A stretch of 64,000 bases of DNA from Pelagibacterium luteolum (GTDB lineage: Bacteria > Pseudomonadota > Alphaproteobacteria > Rhizobiales > Devosiaceae): positions 92,359 through 156,358 of the forward strand of contig NZ_FNCS01000007.1 in NCBI RefSeq assembly GCF_900100665.1, in the 5' to 3' direction. The position numbers and the translations under genes were made by a program. This document shows, one piece after another, positions 54,041 through 61,397 of the stretch; position 1 is the stretch's first letter, and every line of letters starts with the position of its first letter. The notes under the pieces are model-generated. The model was not told where the DNA came from. It was given only the letters and a program-made list of their open reading frames with translations, and ran no database searches.

Positions 54041-55029
54041 GCGATCAGCACAATCTTTCCATAATGGTCGTCTGCCTCCATGGCCCGATGCGCGCCGGCA
54101 GCGTCGGCCAGAGGGAAGGTGGTGATGCGCGGCTTTACGATCGCGCCACGCTCGATTGCAGGCCACACCTTGGCGCGCAAGCCTTCGGCGAACCGCGCCT
54201 TTGTGGCAGCGCTCTGCGGACGCAGCGTCGAACCGGAAATGGTCAGCGCGTTCATCAGCAAAAGCCCTAGATTGACCTCCGCCTTTGCCCCGCCGCGTAC
54301 GGCAAGCTGGATCACATGCCCGCCATAGGCGCAGGCCTTGAGGTTCCTGTCGGCATAATCACCGCCGATGATGTCGATGACGATATCGACGCCGCGCCCC
54401 TCGGTCATCTCGCGTGCCCGCGCCACGAAGTCCTCTGTTTTGTAGTTGATGGCCGTGGCGCCCATCGTTCTCACGTAGTCTGCCTTTTCCGCACTCGATA
54501 CGGTGACGATCGGGCTGGCTCCGAACACCCGGCACAACTGGATGGCCGTCGCCCCGATGCCGCCCGCACCGCCATGGATCAAGACGGTTTGCCCGGCCTT
54601 GAGCCCGGCCCGTTCGATCAGCGTTTGTTGTAGTGTGAAGAACGTCTCGGGCAGCGTCGCCGCTTCGATATCGCTCCAGCCCTCGGGCCGGGGCAATACC
54701 TGTCCGGCCGGCACGGCAACATATTCCGCGTAGCCGCCGCCATTGACCAGCGCCACCACCGAATCGCCGATCGCGAGCCGTGGCGTGTCCTCGCCGAGTG
54801 CCGCAATCGTCCCCGATACTTCGAGCCCGGGCAGGGGCGACGCCCCTGGCGGCGGCGCGTAATTGCCGCGCCGTTGCATCAGGTCGGGGCCGTTCACCCC
54901 GGCCGCTGCAACCTTGATCAGAACCTCACCCGCCTGTGGCACCGGCGTTGCCACGCGCGCCAGGCGCAGCACCTCGGGCCCGCCGGGTTCGGTAATTTCG
55001 ATGGCCTGCATTTGGTCTGGAATAGTCAT
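54037..55029 (-). CDS. NAD(P)H:quinone oxidoreductase (zeta-crystallin/PIG3-like)
   Basis: A 330-residue medium-chain dehydrogenase. It has GVNGPDLMQRRGNYAPPPG, typical of the PIG3-type quinone oxidoreductases, and the NADPH motif LIHGGAGGIGATAIQLCRVFGA. The cysteine ligands of zinc alcohol dehydrogenases are missing. It likely reduces quinones with NADPH. ATG at 55029 is supported by family length; ATG at 55041 is possible. Divergent from the DUF1192 gene. Confidence 0.88.
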   Translation of the reverse strand: MTIPDQMQAIEITEPGGPEVLRLARVATPVPQAGEVLIKVAAAGVNGPDLMQRRGNYAPPPGASPLPGLEVSGTIAALGEDTPRLAIGDSVVALVNGGGYAEYVAVPAGQVLPRPEGWSDIEAATLPETFFTLQQTLIERAGLKAGQTVLIHGGAGGIGATAIQLCRVFGASPIVTVSSAEKADYVRTMGATAINYKTEDFVARAREMTEGRGVDIVIDIIGGDYADRNLKACAYGGHVIQLAVRGGAKAEVNLGLLLMNALTISGSTLRPQSAATKARFAEGLRAKVWPAIERGAIVKPRITTFPLADAAGAHRAMEADDHYGKIVLIA

Positions 55030-55091
55030 GGACGCCACCATAAGGGCGCGCCACAATAGGCCAAGCAATATTTTTGATAAGGTCAATCGCC

Positions 55092-55274
55092 ATGGAAGAC
55101 GATGTCGTGCGTCCTGCGCCGGTCCATCAGGTGGGCATGGTGCTCGATACGCTCTCGGTCGATGAGCTCGAACTGCGTATCGGTATCCTGAAAGACGAGA
55201 TCGCCCGCCTCGAAGCGGCCATTAAAAGCAAGACCGCCAGCCGCAGTGCGGCTGACGCTGTGTTCAAGTTCTAA
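55092..55274 (+). CDS. DUF1192 family small protein
   Basis: A 60-residue protein with the DUF1192 core VDELELRIGILKDEIARLEAA, a helix followed by KSKTASRSAADAVF. Found in most Rhizobiales; function unknown. ATG 55092 is the natural start. It converges on the ABC permease gene six bases downstream. Confidence 0.83.
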   Translation: MEDDVVRPAPVHQVGMVLDTLSVDELELRIGILKDEIARLEAAIKSKTASRSAADAVFKF

Positions 55275-55280
55275 AAGGCT

Positions 55281-56015
55281 TCAGCCGGCTTCGGACTTGT
55301 TCTTGATGGGGATGTCGCGGATGGCGAGCCAGGTCAGGCTGGCGAACACCGCGATGATCGCCAGATGCGCCGTAATGGCCGGGACCGCACCCGGTTGTGG
55401 TGGCACGAACGCGCGCAGCCAGTTCATCGGCCCGATCTCGCCGCTGAACGTATAGGTCGAGATCGAGACAGCGACCAGACCGAGCGGGATGCACAGGGCG
55501 CCAAGGATCACATTGCGATACCACGCCACCCCGATCAGCAGGCCGCCCAGCGTCCACACGCCAAAGATCATCACCCACTGGATCAGTGCCATCCCGAAAT
55601 CGAGTGGATGGGCGTAAAGCTCGGGCTGATGCAGCGCCTGCGGCCAGCCCATCAGTCCGTAGTACCCAGCCTCGAGGAAGAACGTCAGCACAAACAGTGC
55701 ACCCAAAAGGGCTGCGTAGGCGACCGAAAAGATCAGCGCCTGAATGGCGAAGCCCTTTCGCGTCCCGCCATGGGTCACGTGCAATTGCAGCACCGTCCAC
55801 CCTATGTAGATGCCCACCACGAAGGCAAACCAGCGCGCCGGCTGGCCACCAATGTTCCAGCCGCTCACCTCGATCTCCCGCACCAGCGAGACAATGAAGG
55901 TCAGCGCGAACATGAACACTGCAAAGCCCGCCCAGACCATGATGGAAAAAATCAGCTGATCCAAAAGGATGCGTTTGGGAAATATCGGTTCGCGTCTTGC
56001 GATTGCTGTGGTCAT
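55281..56015 (-). CDS. Integral membrane subunit of the YtrA-type ABC operon
   Basis: A 244-residue protein with six predicted helices (IFSIMVWAGFAVFMFALTFI first). It lacks recognisable sequence motifs, but it is encoded three bases after an ABC ATPase and downstream of a YtrA-like repressor, so it is presumably the transporter's membrane component. The substrate is unknown; envelope-active compounds are a possibility by analogy to YtrABCDEF of Bacillus. Confidence 0.7.
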   Translation of the reverse strand: MTTAIARREPIFPKRILLDQLIFSIMVWAGFAVFMFALTFIVSLVREIEVSGWNIGGQPARWFAFVVGIYIGWTVLQLHVTHGGTRKGFAIQALIFSVAYAALLGALFVLTFFLEAGYYGLMGWPQALHQPELYAHPLDFGMALIQWVMIFGVWTLGGLLIGVAWYRNVILGALCIPLGLVAVSISTYTFSGEIGPMNWLRAFVPPQPGAVPAITAHLAIIAVFASLTWLAIRDIPIKNKSEAG

Positions 56016-56018
56016 GGC

Positions 56019-56900
56019 TCAGTCCTTTCCCCGCTTGGCGGTCAGGTGAACGAAGATGTCCTGGATGGGCAACAATGCCGTTTCGAGCCCAGCGGCCCGC
56101 GCCCTCTCTTCGAGATCGGGCGCGACGTCGTAAAGGGCGACCATCTTGGTGGACCCAAGCGTTTTCTCCGACAGAACATTGGCGCCTGCCGCTATCGCAT
56201 CGACAGCCGCCGCTGGCCCGGTGAGCGTCAGCCCGCGCCCGCGTAGCGCGTCGGCGCTCTCATGCAGCATCACCCTGCCATCCTCGATGATGATGACCTC
56301 TTCGAACAGCTTGGCGATTTCCTCGATATGGTGGCTCGAGACGAGGATCAGGCGCGGATGCGCCATGAAATCCTCGAGCAGCGCGTCATAGAAATCATAG
56401 CGCGTCGGCGCATCCATCCCGAGATAGGATTCATCGAACATGGTCAGCGGCGCCCGTGCGGCGAGGCCCAAAAGGCAAGCAAATTTCGCCCGTTGCCCGC
56501 GCGAGAGTGCGTTGACCTTATGCTTTTTCGACAGCTGAAACCGATCGAGCAATCGGTTGGCATAGGCGTCGTCCCAATAGGGCCGCATGTCGCGCGCCAG
56601 CGTCAGTCCGTCATTGATCGTCTCGGTCCATTCCGATGTCGTATCCCCGCTTTCGCGGATGATGCAGATCTGCGAGGTGGCGGCGAAATTTTCATAAACC
56701 GGCTGGCCATCGAGCGTGATTGCGCCTCTGCTCGCCTTGCGCAGCCCGGCGACCAGCGACATCAGCGTCGTCTTGCCCGAGCCGTTGCGGCCTAGCAATC
56801 CATGGATGCCGGGATTGGAGAGCGTAAGGCTGACGTCATCGAGCGCGAGCGTGTCGCCATAGCGATGGGTCACAGTATCCAGCGAGAGCGTGGGGGTCAT
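56019..56900 (-). CDS. ABC transporter ATP-binding protein (YtrB-like)
   Basis: A 293-residue ATPase with Walker A GRNGSGKTTL, signature LSRGQRAKFACLLGLA (Arg replaces the second Gly, as in many drug/heme-type ATPases), Walker B PLTMFDESYLGMD and the switch histidine in LVSSHHIEEIAK. The C-terminal 70 residues are family-specific. Its start overlaps the regulator's stop (ATGA), so the three genes form one operon. Confidence 0.88.
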   Translation of the reverse strand: MTPTLSLDTVTHRYGDTLALDDVSLTLSNPGIHGLLGRNGSGKTTLMSLVAGLRKASRGAITLDGQPVYENFAATSQICIIRESGDTTSEWTETINDGLTLARDMRPYWDDAYANRLLDRFQLSKKHKVNALSRGQRAKFACLLGLAARAPLTMFDESYLGMDAPTRYDFYDALLEDFMAHPRLILVSSHHIEEIAKLFEEVIIIEDGRVMLHESADALRGRGLTLTGPAAAVDAIAAGANVLSEKTLGSTKMVALYDVAPDLEERARAAGLETALLPIQDIFVHLTAKRGKD

Positions 56901-57277
56901 TTGGGGTCCCTCTTTGTGCGGGCGGCCAGAAATTCGAAAATGTCCTTGGGGTCGATCCCGATGGCCTCGGCCTCGTCGAGCGCCGGGCCGAGTACGGCAT
57001 CGAAATATTTCGTACGCTTGTCGCTCACCAACGCCTCACGGGCGCCCGGGGAAACGAACATCCCCACGCCGCGGCGCTTATAGAGCACGCCTTCGTCCAC
57101 GAGCTGGGCAAACGCTTTTGCGGCGGTGGCGGGGTTGATGGCGTAAAAGCTTGCGTACTGATTGGTCGACATCACCTGCTCATCGGGCGACAGCGTTCCG
57201 TTCGCCACATCGGCTTTGATGCGGTCGGCGATCTGGCGGTAGATGGGGGAGCGGTCGTCGAACACCGTCATCCTCAT
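56897..57277 (-). CDS. GntR-family repressor, YtrA subfamily
   Basis: A 126-residue regulator: a GntR winged helix (PIYRQIADRIKADVANGTL; MSTNQYASFYAINPATAAKAF; EGVLYKRRGVGMFV) followed by only a short helical tail, which defines the YtrA subfamily. Such proteins repress the operon they head in the absence of an inducer. A palindromic operator begins two bases upstream of its start codon. Confidence 0.9.
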   Translation of the reverse strand: MRMTVFDDRSPIYRQIADRIKADVANGTLSPDEQVMSTNQYASFYAINPATAAKAFAQLVDEGVLYKRRGVGMFVSPGAREALVSDKRTKYFDAVLGPALDEAEAIGIDPKDIFEFLAARTKRDPK

Positions 57278-57278
57278 T

Positions 57279-57302
57279 GGTTCGTTAGTTGACTAATGAA
57301 CC
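57279..57302. promoter_or_regulatory. Operator of the YtrA-like regulator
   Basis: GGTTCGTTAGT and ACTAATGAACC are inverted around TG, with one mismatch over 11 positions. It lies two bases before the start codon of the regulator, where a bound dimer would block transcription or initiation. Confidence 0.75.
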
Positions 57303-57371
57303 ATATAAGCGCGAGATTGGTTCTGTCAAGCGAGGCGAAAAAAATGGGTAAGGTTAAAAAACTTGACCGCG

Positions 57372-57387
57372 TTAAGTAAAATTTAAC
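57372..57387 (+). promoter_or_regulatory. TTAA-N7-TTAAC site (possible CtrA box)
   Basis: TTAAGTAAAATTTAAC matches the full CtrA consensus TTAA-N7-TTAAC. It lies about 30-40 bases before the start of the candidate small RNA, the position expected for activation. Confidence 0.5.
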
Positions 57388-57409
57388 TGGCCTGGTTTAG
57401 GTTTTCCTC

Positions 57410-57510
57410 ATCGAGTTTTTCTCGAGTTTCTCAGAGCGGTTCCTTCCCTCTGTTTGACGCCTCCCTGTTAACTTTCGAGAGCCGTTTGCTTGACGGCTCT
57501 TTTCTTTTTT
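57410..57510 (+). ncRNA. Candidate small RNA with CU-rich loop
   Basis: The terminator at 57478-57510 has no coding gene upstream on its strand, so it must end something else. The preceding 70 bases show a small hairpin (ATCGAG...CTCGAG) and unpaired TTCCTTCCCTC and GCCTCCCTG, which could pair with Shine-Dalgarno sequences as in many rhizobial small RNAs. The 5' end is a guess from the CtrA-like site upstream. No known family is recognised. Confidence 0.4.
57478..57510 (+). terminator. Intrinsic terminator without an upstream gene
   Basis: AGAGCCGT and ACGGCTCT form a perfect 8-bp stem with a 7-base loop, followed by TTTCTTTTTT. Confidence 0.85.
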
Positions 57511-57681
57511 CTGGGGGTGCTAATGTCGGGTGGGCTTCATAAGCCCAGCGCGTTTTCTCTAAAAATTTCTGGAACGCAAACCTGTTAAGGCTAGTTTGAG
57601 AAGGCGCTGTCATAGTGATGACCTCTGGCGCCAACGCGCCTAGAATGCGCCGACCCATATCAACGCCCCAAGGAGTTCCGC

Positions 57682-58197
57682 GTGGACGAGGCCAGGTCCG
57701 ACAAGGATGCCGTTGCGATTACCCCCAGGCTGCTCGCCTCGGGCGGTTTCGATCTCCTATATCGCGAAGGCATGGGCCTGATCGAGGAAGTCGCTGCCTA
57801 TCTCGACGGGGAAGGGCGCGACGACAGCAAGGCGCTCAGCCGTGAGGGTGCATTCCTCTACGCCACCGAATCCATGCGCCTCACAACCCGCCTCATGCAA
57901 CTCGCCTCCTGGCTCCTTCTGCAGCGCGCCGTCAACGAGGGCGAGATTTCTCCCGAACAGGCTCTGAGCGAAAAAGCCAAGGTCAAATTCTCCGCCCTCC
58001 CATCCGATCGCGGGGGCCCCGGCTGGGATGAAATGCCCGACACCATGCAGTCCTATATTCTGAAGGGCGATCGCCTCTTCGAACGCGTCGTCAAATTCGA
58101 CCGCATCGAACGCGGCGAAACCCTCCCCGCCGAACCCGAAAGCGAAAACGCCCTCACCGGCCAAATGGACCGCCTCAAAGCCGCGTTCGGAGGGTAG
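57682..58197 (+). CDS. DUF1465 family protein
   Basis: A 171-residue protein. The segment EGMGLIEEVAAYLDGEGRDDSK, then YATESMRLTTRLMQLASWLLLQRAVNEGEI, is typical for DUF1465 (a helical alphaproteobacterial family of unknown function). The start is GTG at 57682 with AAGGAG nearby. It is transcribed alone. Confidence 0.83.
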   Translation: MDEARSDKDAVAITPRLLASGGFDLLYREGMGLIEEVAAYLDGEGRDDSKALSREGAFLYATESMRLTTRLMQLASWLLLQRAVNEGEISPEQALSEKAKVKFSALPSDRGGPGWDEMPDTMQSYILKGDRLFERVVKFDRIERGETLPAEPESENALTGQMDRLKAAFGG

Positions 58198-58279
58198 GGC
58201 AGCCCCCCGCAGCGTGGCTGCCCCGTGCGCCCCGTCGCCCGCAGCGCCCCGCGGCACGTCTCATCGCCGGCTACCCGAA

Positions 58280-58327
58280 ACCTCACCCACCCCCCACCGT
58301 CATCCTCGGGCTTGACCCGAGGACCCA
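58280..58327 (+). repeat. REP-like palindrome, short form, copy A
   Basis: ACCTCACCCACCCCCCACC leads into GTCA, TCCTCGGG, CTTGA, CCCGAGGA and CCCA. These 48 bases are identical to 58929-58976, and the last 29 are repeated in inverted orientation at 58669. Confidence 0.9.
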
Positions 58328-58346
58328 CGCACCCTCTCATCCCCAC

Positions 58347-58637
58347 ATGAGCGGCTACGTTTACATCATGGCGAGCAAACGCAACTGAACGCTCTATATC
58401 GGCGTCACCAACGATCTCATCCGCCGCGTCTGGGAGCACCGCGAGGGCCTCGCCGAAGGGTTCACCAAGACCTACAGCGTCAAACATCTTGTCCACTACG
58501 AGACGTACGACACCGTTCCCGACGCCATCCAGCGTGAGAAAAATTTAAAGCACTGGATCAGGGCGTGGAAGATCGACCTCATCGAAACGCACAATCCCGA
58601 TTGGGACGATCTCTGGTGGGTGATCGCACGGGGGTAA
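58347..58637 (+). pseudogene. GIY-YIG nuclease, interrupted by TGA
   Basis: The frame reads MSGYVYIMASKRN, then a TGA at 58386-58388, then TLYIGVTNDLIRRVWEHREG, AEGFTKTYSVKHLVHYE, AIQREKNLKHWIRAWKIDLI and ends WWVIARG at 58637. Joined, it is a complete small GIY-YIG (UPF0213-type) nuclease of about 96 residues. The stop stands where family members have glycine, so GGA to TGA would explain it. The GVY/GIY pair, arginine and the RE-K-LK region are intact. Inverted repeat copies lie 20 bases before and 31 bases after it. Confidence 0.85.
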
Positions 58638-58668
58638 TTCTGCCACCCGCGTACCGGCGGTCGCCGCA

Positions 58669-58697
58669 TGGGTCCTCGGGTCAAGCCCGAGGATGAC
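58669..58697 (-). repeat. REP-like palindrome, short form, inverted copy
   Basis: The exact reverse complement of the 29-base core of copy A (GTCA, TCCTCGGG, CTTGA, CCCGAGGA, CCCA). Confidence 0.9.
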
Positions 58698-58782
58698 GGG
58701 TGGGGGAGGTTGGTCGCGATGGCAACCAACTGCAATCCGTCGGTTCCAAGAGGTTTACTATAACGCCACCCCACCCACCACC

Positions 58783-58820
58783 GTCATCCCGGCCTTGAGC
58801 CGGGACCCAGTATGCTCCGC
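58783..58820 (+). repeat. REP-like palindrome, long form
   Basis: GTCA, then TCCCGGC and GCCGGGA around CTTGA, then CCCAGTATGCTCCGC. Confidence 0.85.
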
Positions 58821-58928
58821 ACCGACTGGGTGTCCCCAACGCCAAAGTCCGGCACCCACTCCGAGCATACTGGACCCGAGGTCTCCGCCCGGGGGGACAG
58901 GCTGTGTAAACGGCTGGCTCTATCCCCC

Positions 58929-58976
58929 ACCTCACCCACCCCCCACCGTCATCCTCGGGCTTGACCCGAGGACCCA
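58929..58976 (+). repeat. REP-like palindrome, short form, copy B
   Basis: 48 bases identical to 58280-58327, same orientation. Confidence 0.9.
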
Positions 58977-59011
58977 TCTCGCCGCGTCCGACGCATCCCC
59001 ACCGGCGCAAT

Positions 59012-59039
59012 AAAAAAGCCCGGCACATCGGCCGGGCTT
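59012..59039 (-). terminator. Intrinsic terminator of rpmE
   Basis: On the minus strand AAGCCCGGC and GCCGGGCTT pair around CGATGT, followed by TTTT. Confidence 0.88.
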
Positions 59040-59069
59040 CTTCAATCTCTTTAGTACAATCCGTAGTTC

Positions 59070-59294
59070 TTACGAACCCAGGATGCCCTTGAACTTTTCC
59101 TTGAAGCGCGAGACGCGTCCGCCGCGGTCCATCAGGCGGCCCGAGCCACCGGTCCAGGCCGGGTGGGTCGTGGGGTCGATATCCAGCGTCAGGCGATCGC
59201 CTTCCTTGCCGTAGGTCGAGCGGGTCTTGTATTCGGTGCCGTCATTCATCACCACGGTGATGAAGTGGTAGTCGGGGTGAAGGTCTTTTTTCAT
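59070..59294 (-). CDS. rpmE: 50S ribosomal protein L31, zinc-free form
   Basis: A 74-residue protein starting [19 protein letters not shown] and containing [15 protein letters not shown] and [14 protein letters not shown], the L31 pattern. The cysteines of zinc-binding L31 are missing, as usual in this bacterial group. ATG at 59294 is correct; an open frame upstream has no meaning. It is divergent from the ABC exporter. Confidence 0.95.
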   Translation of the reverse strand: MKKDLHPDYHFITVVMNDGTEYKTRSTYGKEGDRLTLDIDPTTHPAWTGGSGRLMDRGGRVSRFKEKFKGILGS

Positions 59295-59479
59295 TGCGCT
59301 GGGCCCTAAATCAAACGGGCGCTGCGGCGCCCGGACAATCGGTGATTGAATTGGTTGGCCGCCTTTTACCCAAAGCTTGGCCCAAGCGCAAGGGGCGGCA
59401 AAAGGCCTTACCTTTGTCCCCAAGGTTGCCGTTGGGCCTGCCAAGGCGTATCTAGGCGCCAAATGAACTAGGCGTCTCT

Positions 59480-61315
59480 ATGTCCGATCTCTCGCAAACC
59501 GAACCCGTATCCGCAACCACTGCGGATGTTCCGCGCCTCAAGGCCGGGGAGCGCGCGTCCTCGCTCTCGCCATTGCGGCGGCTGATCCCCTTCATGACGC
59601 GATATCCGGTGCGGCTGACACTGACATTCGCCTTTCTGTTCATCGCGGCGATCACGTCTTTGTCCTTGCCGTATTTCGCCGGCAATTTCGTCGATCAGGG
59701 TTTCGTCACGCAAAATCTCGACGTCGTCTCGTCCTATGCCTGGCTGGTGATCGTCGTCGCCGGCATCATGGCGGTGTCGGGCGCTGCGCGGTTCTATCTC
59801 ATCTCGGTCATCGGCGAGCGTGCCATCGCCGATCTGCGCCGCGAAGTCTTCGATCATCTCCTCACGCTCGATGCCACGTTCTTTGACGTCAATCGCGTGG
59901 GCGAATTGACCTCGCGGCTCAATGCCGACGTCGCCACCATCCGCTCGGCTGTCGGTTCGTCCGCCTCCCTTGCGCTGCGCTCCTTCATCCTGATGGTCGG
60001 CGCTGTCTTCATGATGTTCTGGACCAGTTTCCAGCTCGCCCTCGGCGTAATCATCATCATCCCGATCATCGTCGTGCCCCTCGTCGTCATGGGCCGGCGC
60101 ATGAAGAAGACCTCCAAGCGCACCCAATCCACCCTGGCCGATCTTTCGGCGATGATCACCGAGACCCTGTCCTCGGTCAAAACCGTCAAATCCTTCACCC
60201 AGGAAGAAAGCCAGCAGGAACTGTTCCGCGGTTACGCGGAAACCACCTATCGCGCCGAACTCTCGCGTTTGATGGCGCGCGCCCTGATGATCGGGCTCGT
60301 CCTCTTTGTCTCAATGTGCGCCATGGTCGCGCTCATCTGGCTAGGCACCCAGGCGGTTTTCGCCGGCATGATCACCGTGGGCGAAGTCACCCAGTTCGCC
60401 ATCTATGCCGTCGTCGCAACCTCGGCGCTCACCAATATGAGCGACGTCTTCGGCATCCTCCAGCAGGTCTCGGGCGCCACCGAACGGCTGTTTGAAATTC
60501 TCGACACGCGCTCGACGCTCCCCATCAAGGCCGATCCCGTGGCGCTGCCGGTCCCCCCATTGGGCAATGTCAAATTCGAAGCCGTTGATTTCACCTACAA
60601 AACCCGGGACGACGCCCCGATCCTTTCAAACCTATCCTTTTCGGTCGATCAGGGTGAAACCGTCGCGCTTGTCGGAGCGTCGGGCGCCGGCAAGACCACC
60701 GTGTTCGCCCTGCTGCAAAGGTTCTATGACGTCAATTCGGGCCGCATCCTCGTCGATGGCATCGATGTGCGCGATGTCGATCCCGCCGAGCTCCGCCGTC
60801 GCTTTGCCTCGGTCGATCAGGAGCCGGTGATCTTTGCCGGCACCATCGCCGACAATATCCGCTTCGCAAAGCCCGGCGCGTCGATCGAAGAAGTGCGCGC
60901 CGCAGCCGATGCCGCGCTCGTCACCGGCTTTGTCGACGATCTCCCCTCGGGATTCGATACAATGGTCGGGGAACGCGGCGTCATGCTCTCGGGCGGCCAG
61001 AAGCAGCGCGTCGCCATCGCCCGCGCACTTTTGAAGGATGCCCCCATCCTTCTCCTCGATGAGGCCACATCCGCCCTCGACGCGCAATCCGAACATCTCG
61101 TCCAGGTCGCGCTCGAACGCCTGATGCAGGGCCGTACCACTCTGGTCATTGCCCATCGCCTCGCCACCATCCGCAACGCCGACCGCATCCTCGTTCTCGA
61201 AAAGGGCGAATTGATCGACCAGGGCACCCACGACCAGCTTGTCACCAAGGGCGGCCGCTATGCCGAGCTGGCAAAACTCCAGTTCCGCATGAACAACGAG
61301 GCTTTGGCGGGGTAG
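59480..61315 (+). CDS. ABC exporter, fused permease/ATPase (MsbA/LmrA-like half transporter)
   Basis: A 611-residue half transporter. Residues 30-340 hold six membrane helices (ABC_membrane domain). The nucleotide-binding domain has Walker A GASGAGKTT at about 400, Q-loop DQEPVIFAGTI, signature LSGGQKQRVAIARALL, Walker B PILLLDEATSALD and switch histidine IAHRLATI. Works as a homodimer. Rhizobial members next to rpmE are common; the substrate (lipid, drug or peptide) is not known. Confidence 0.9.
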   Translation: MSDLSQTEPVSATTADVPRLKAGERASSLSPLRRLIPFMTRYPVRLTLTFAFLFIAAITSLSLPYFAGNFVDQGFVTQNLDVVSSYAWLVIVVAGIMAVSGAARFYLISVIGERAIADLRREVFDHLLTLDATFFDVNRVGELTSRLNADVATIRSAVGSSASLALRSFILMVGAVFMMFWTSFQLALGVIIIIPIIVVPLVVMGRRMKKTSKRTQSTLADLSAMITETLSSVKTVKSFTQEESQQELFRGYAETTYRAELSRLMARALMIGLVLFVSMCAMVALIWLGTQAVFAGMITVGEVTQFAIYAVVATSALTNMSDVFGILQQVSGATERLFEILDTRSTLPIKADPVALPVPPLGNVKFEAVDFTYKTRDDAPILSNLSFSVDQGETVALVGASGAGKTTVFALLQRFYDVNSGRILVDGIDVRDVDPAELRRRFASVDQEPVIFAGTIADNIRFAKPGASIEEVRAAADAALVTGFVDDLPSGFDTMVGERGVMLSGGQKQRVAIARALLKDAPILLLDEATSALDAQSEHLVQVALERLMQGRTTLVIAHRLATIRNADRILVLEKGELIDQGTHDQLVTKGGRYAELAKLQFRMNNEALAG

Positions 61316-61397
61316 GGGCAGGCCTACAGCAGCCCCCTCACCAGCACGGCGGGGAGACCAGCCGTCATGCCCGCAGCGGTACGCGCTGCGAGGCGGA

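Larger units (their letters stand above)
57303..57681. other. Intergenic region between the ABC operon and DUF1465
   Basis: About 380 bases without a protein gene. It holds a possible CtrA site, a candidate small RNA and a strong terminator. A 12-codon frame (57344-57379) after GAGG is noted but not called a gene. The right part (57511-57681) should hold the DUF1465 promoter; nothing specific is seen. Confidence 0.55.
58638..59069. other. Repeat-rich intergenic region
   Basis: About 430 bases without a gene, occupied by REP-like palindromes (58669, 58783, 58929), a single inverted GGAGCATACTGG tail near 58861 without a full palindrome, and the rpmE terminator. Open frames here are repeat artefacts. 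Confidence 0.65.

Noticed and set aside
57344..57379. 12-codon frame (MGKVKKLDRVK) after GAGG
   Set aside because: Possible leader peptide, but it overlaps the CtrA-like site and nothing downstream looks like an attenuator; too short to support.
57431..57658. 75-codon frame on the minus strand
   Set aside because: It covers the orphan terminator and the region upstream of DUF1465; no family resemblance and no ribosome-binding site.
58386..58388. TGA in the GIY-YIG frame as selenocysteine
   Set aside because: No SECIS-like hairpin directly after it, and the position is a glycine in the family, not a cysteine.
58280..58976. Repeats considered as a CRISPR array
   Set aside because: Copies are irregularly spaced, occur in both orientations and differ in form; no cas genes.
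58693..59013. 106-codon frame on the plus strand and its minus-strand counterparts
   Set aside because: They span REP-like palindromes and the rpmE terminator; Pro/Thr-rich products typical of repeat translation.
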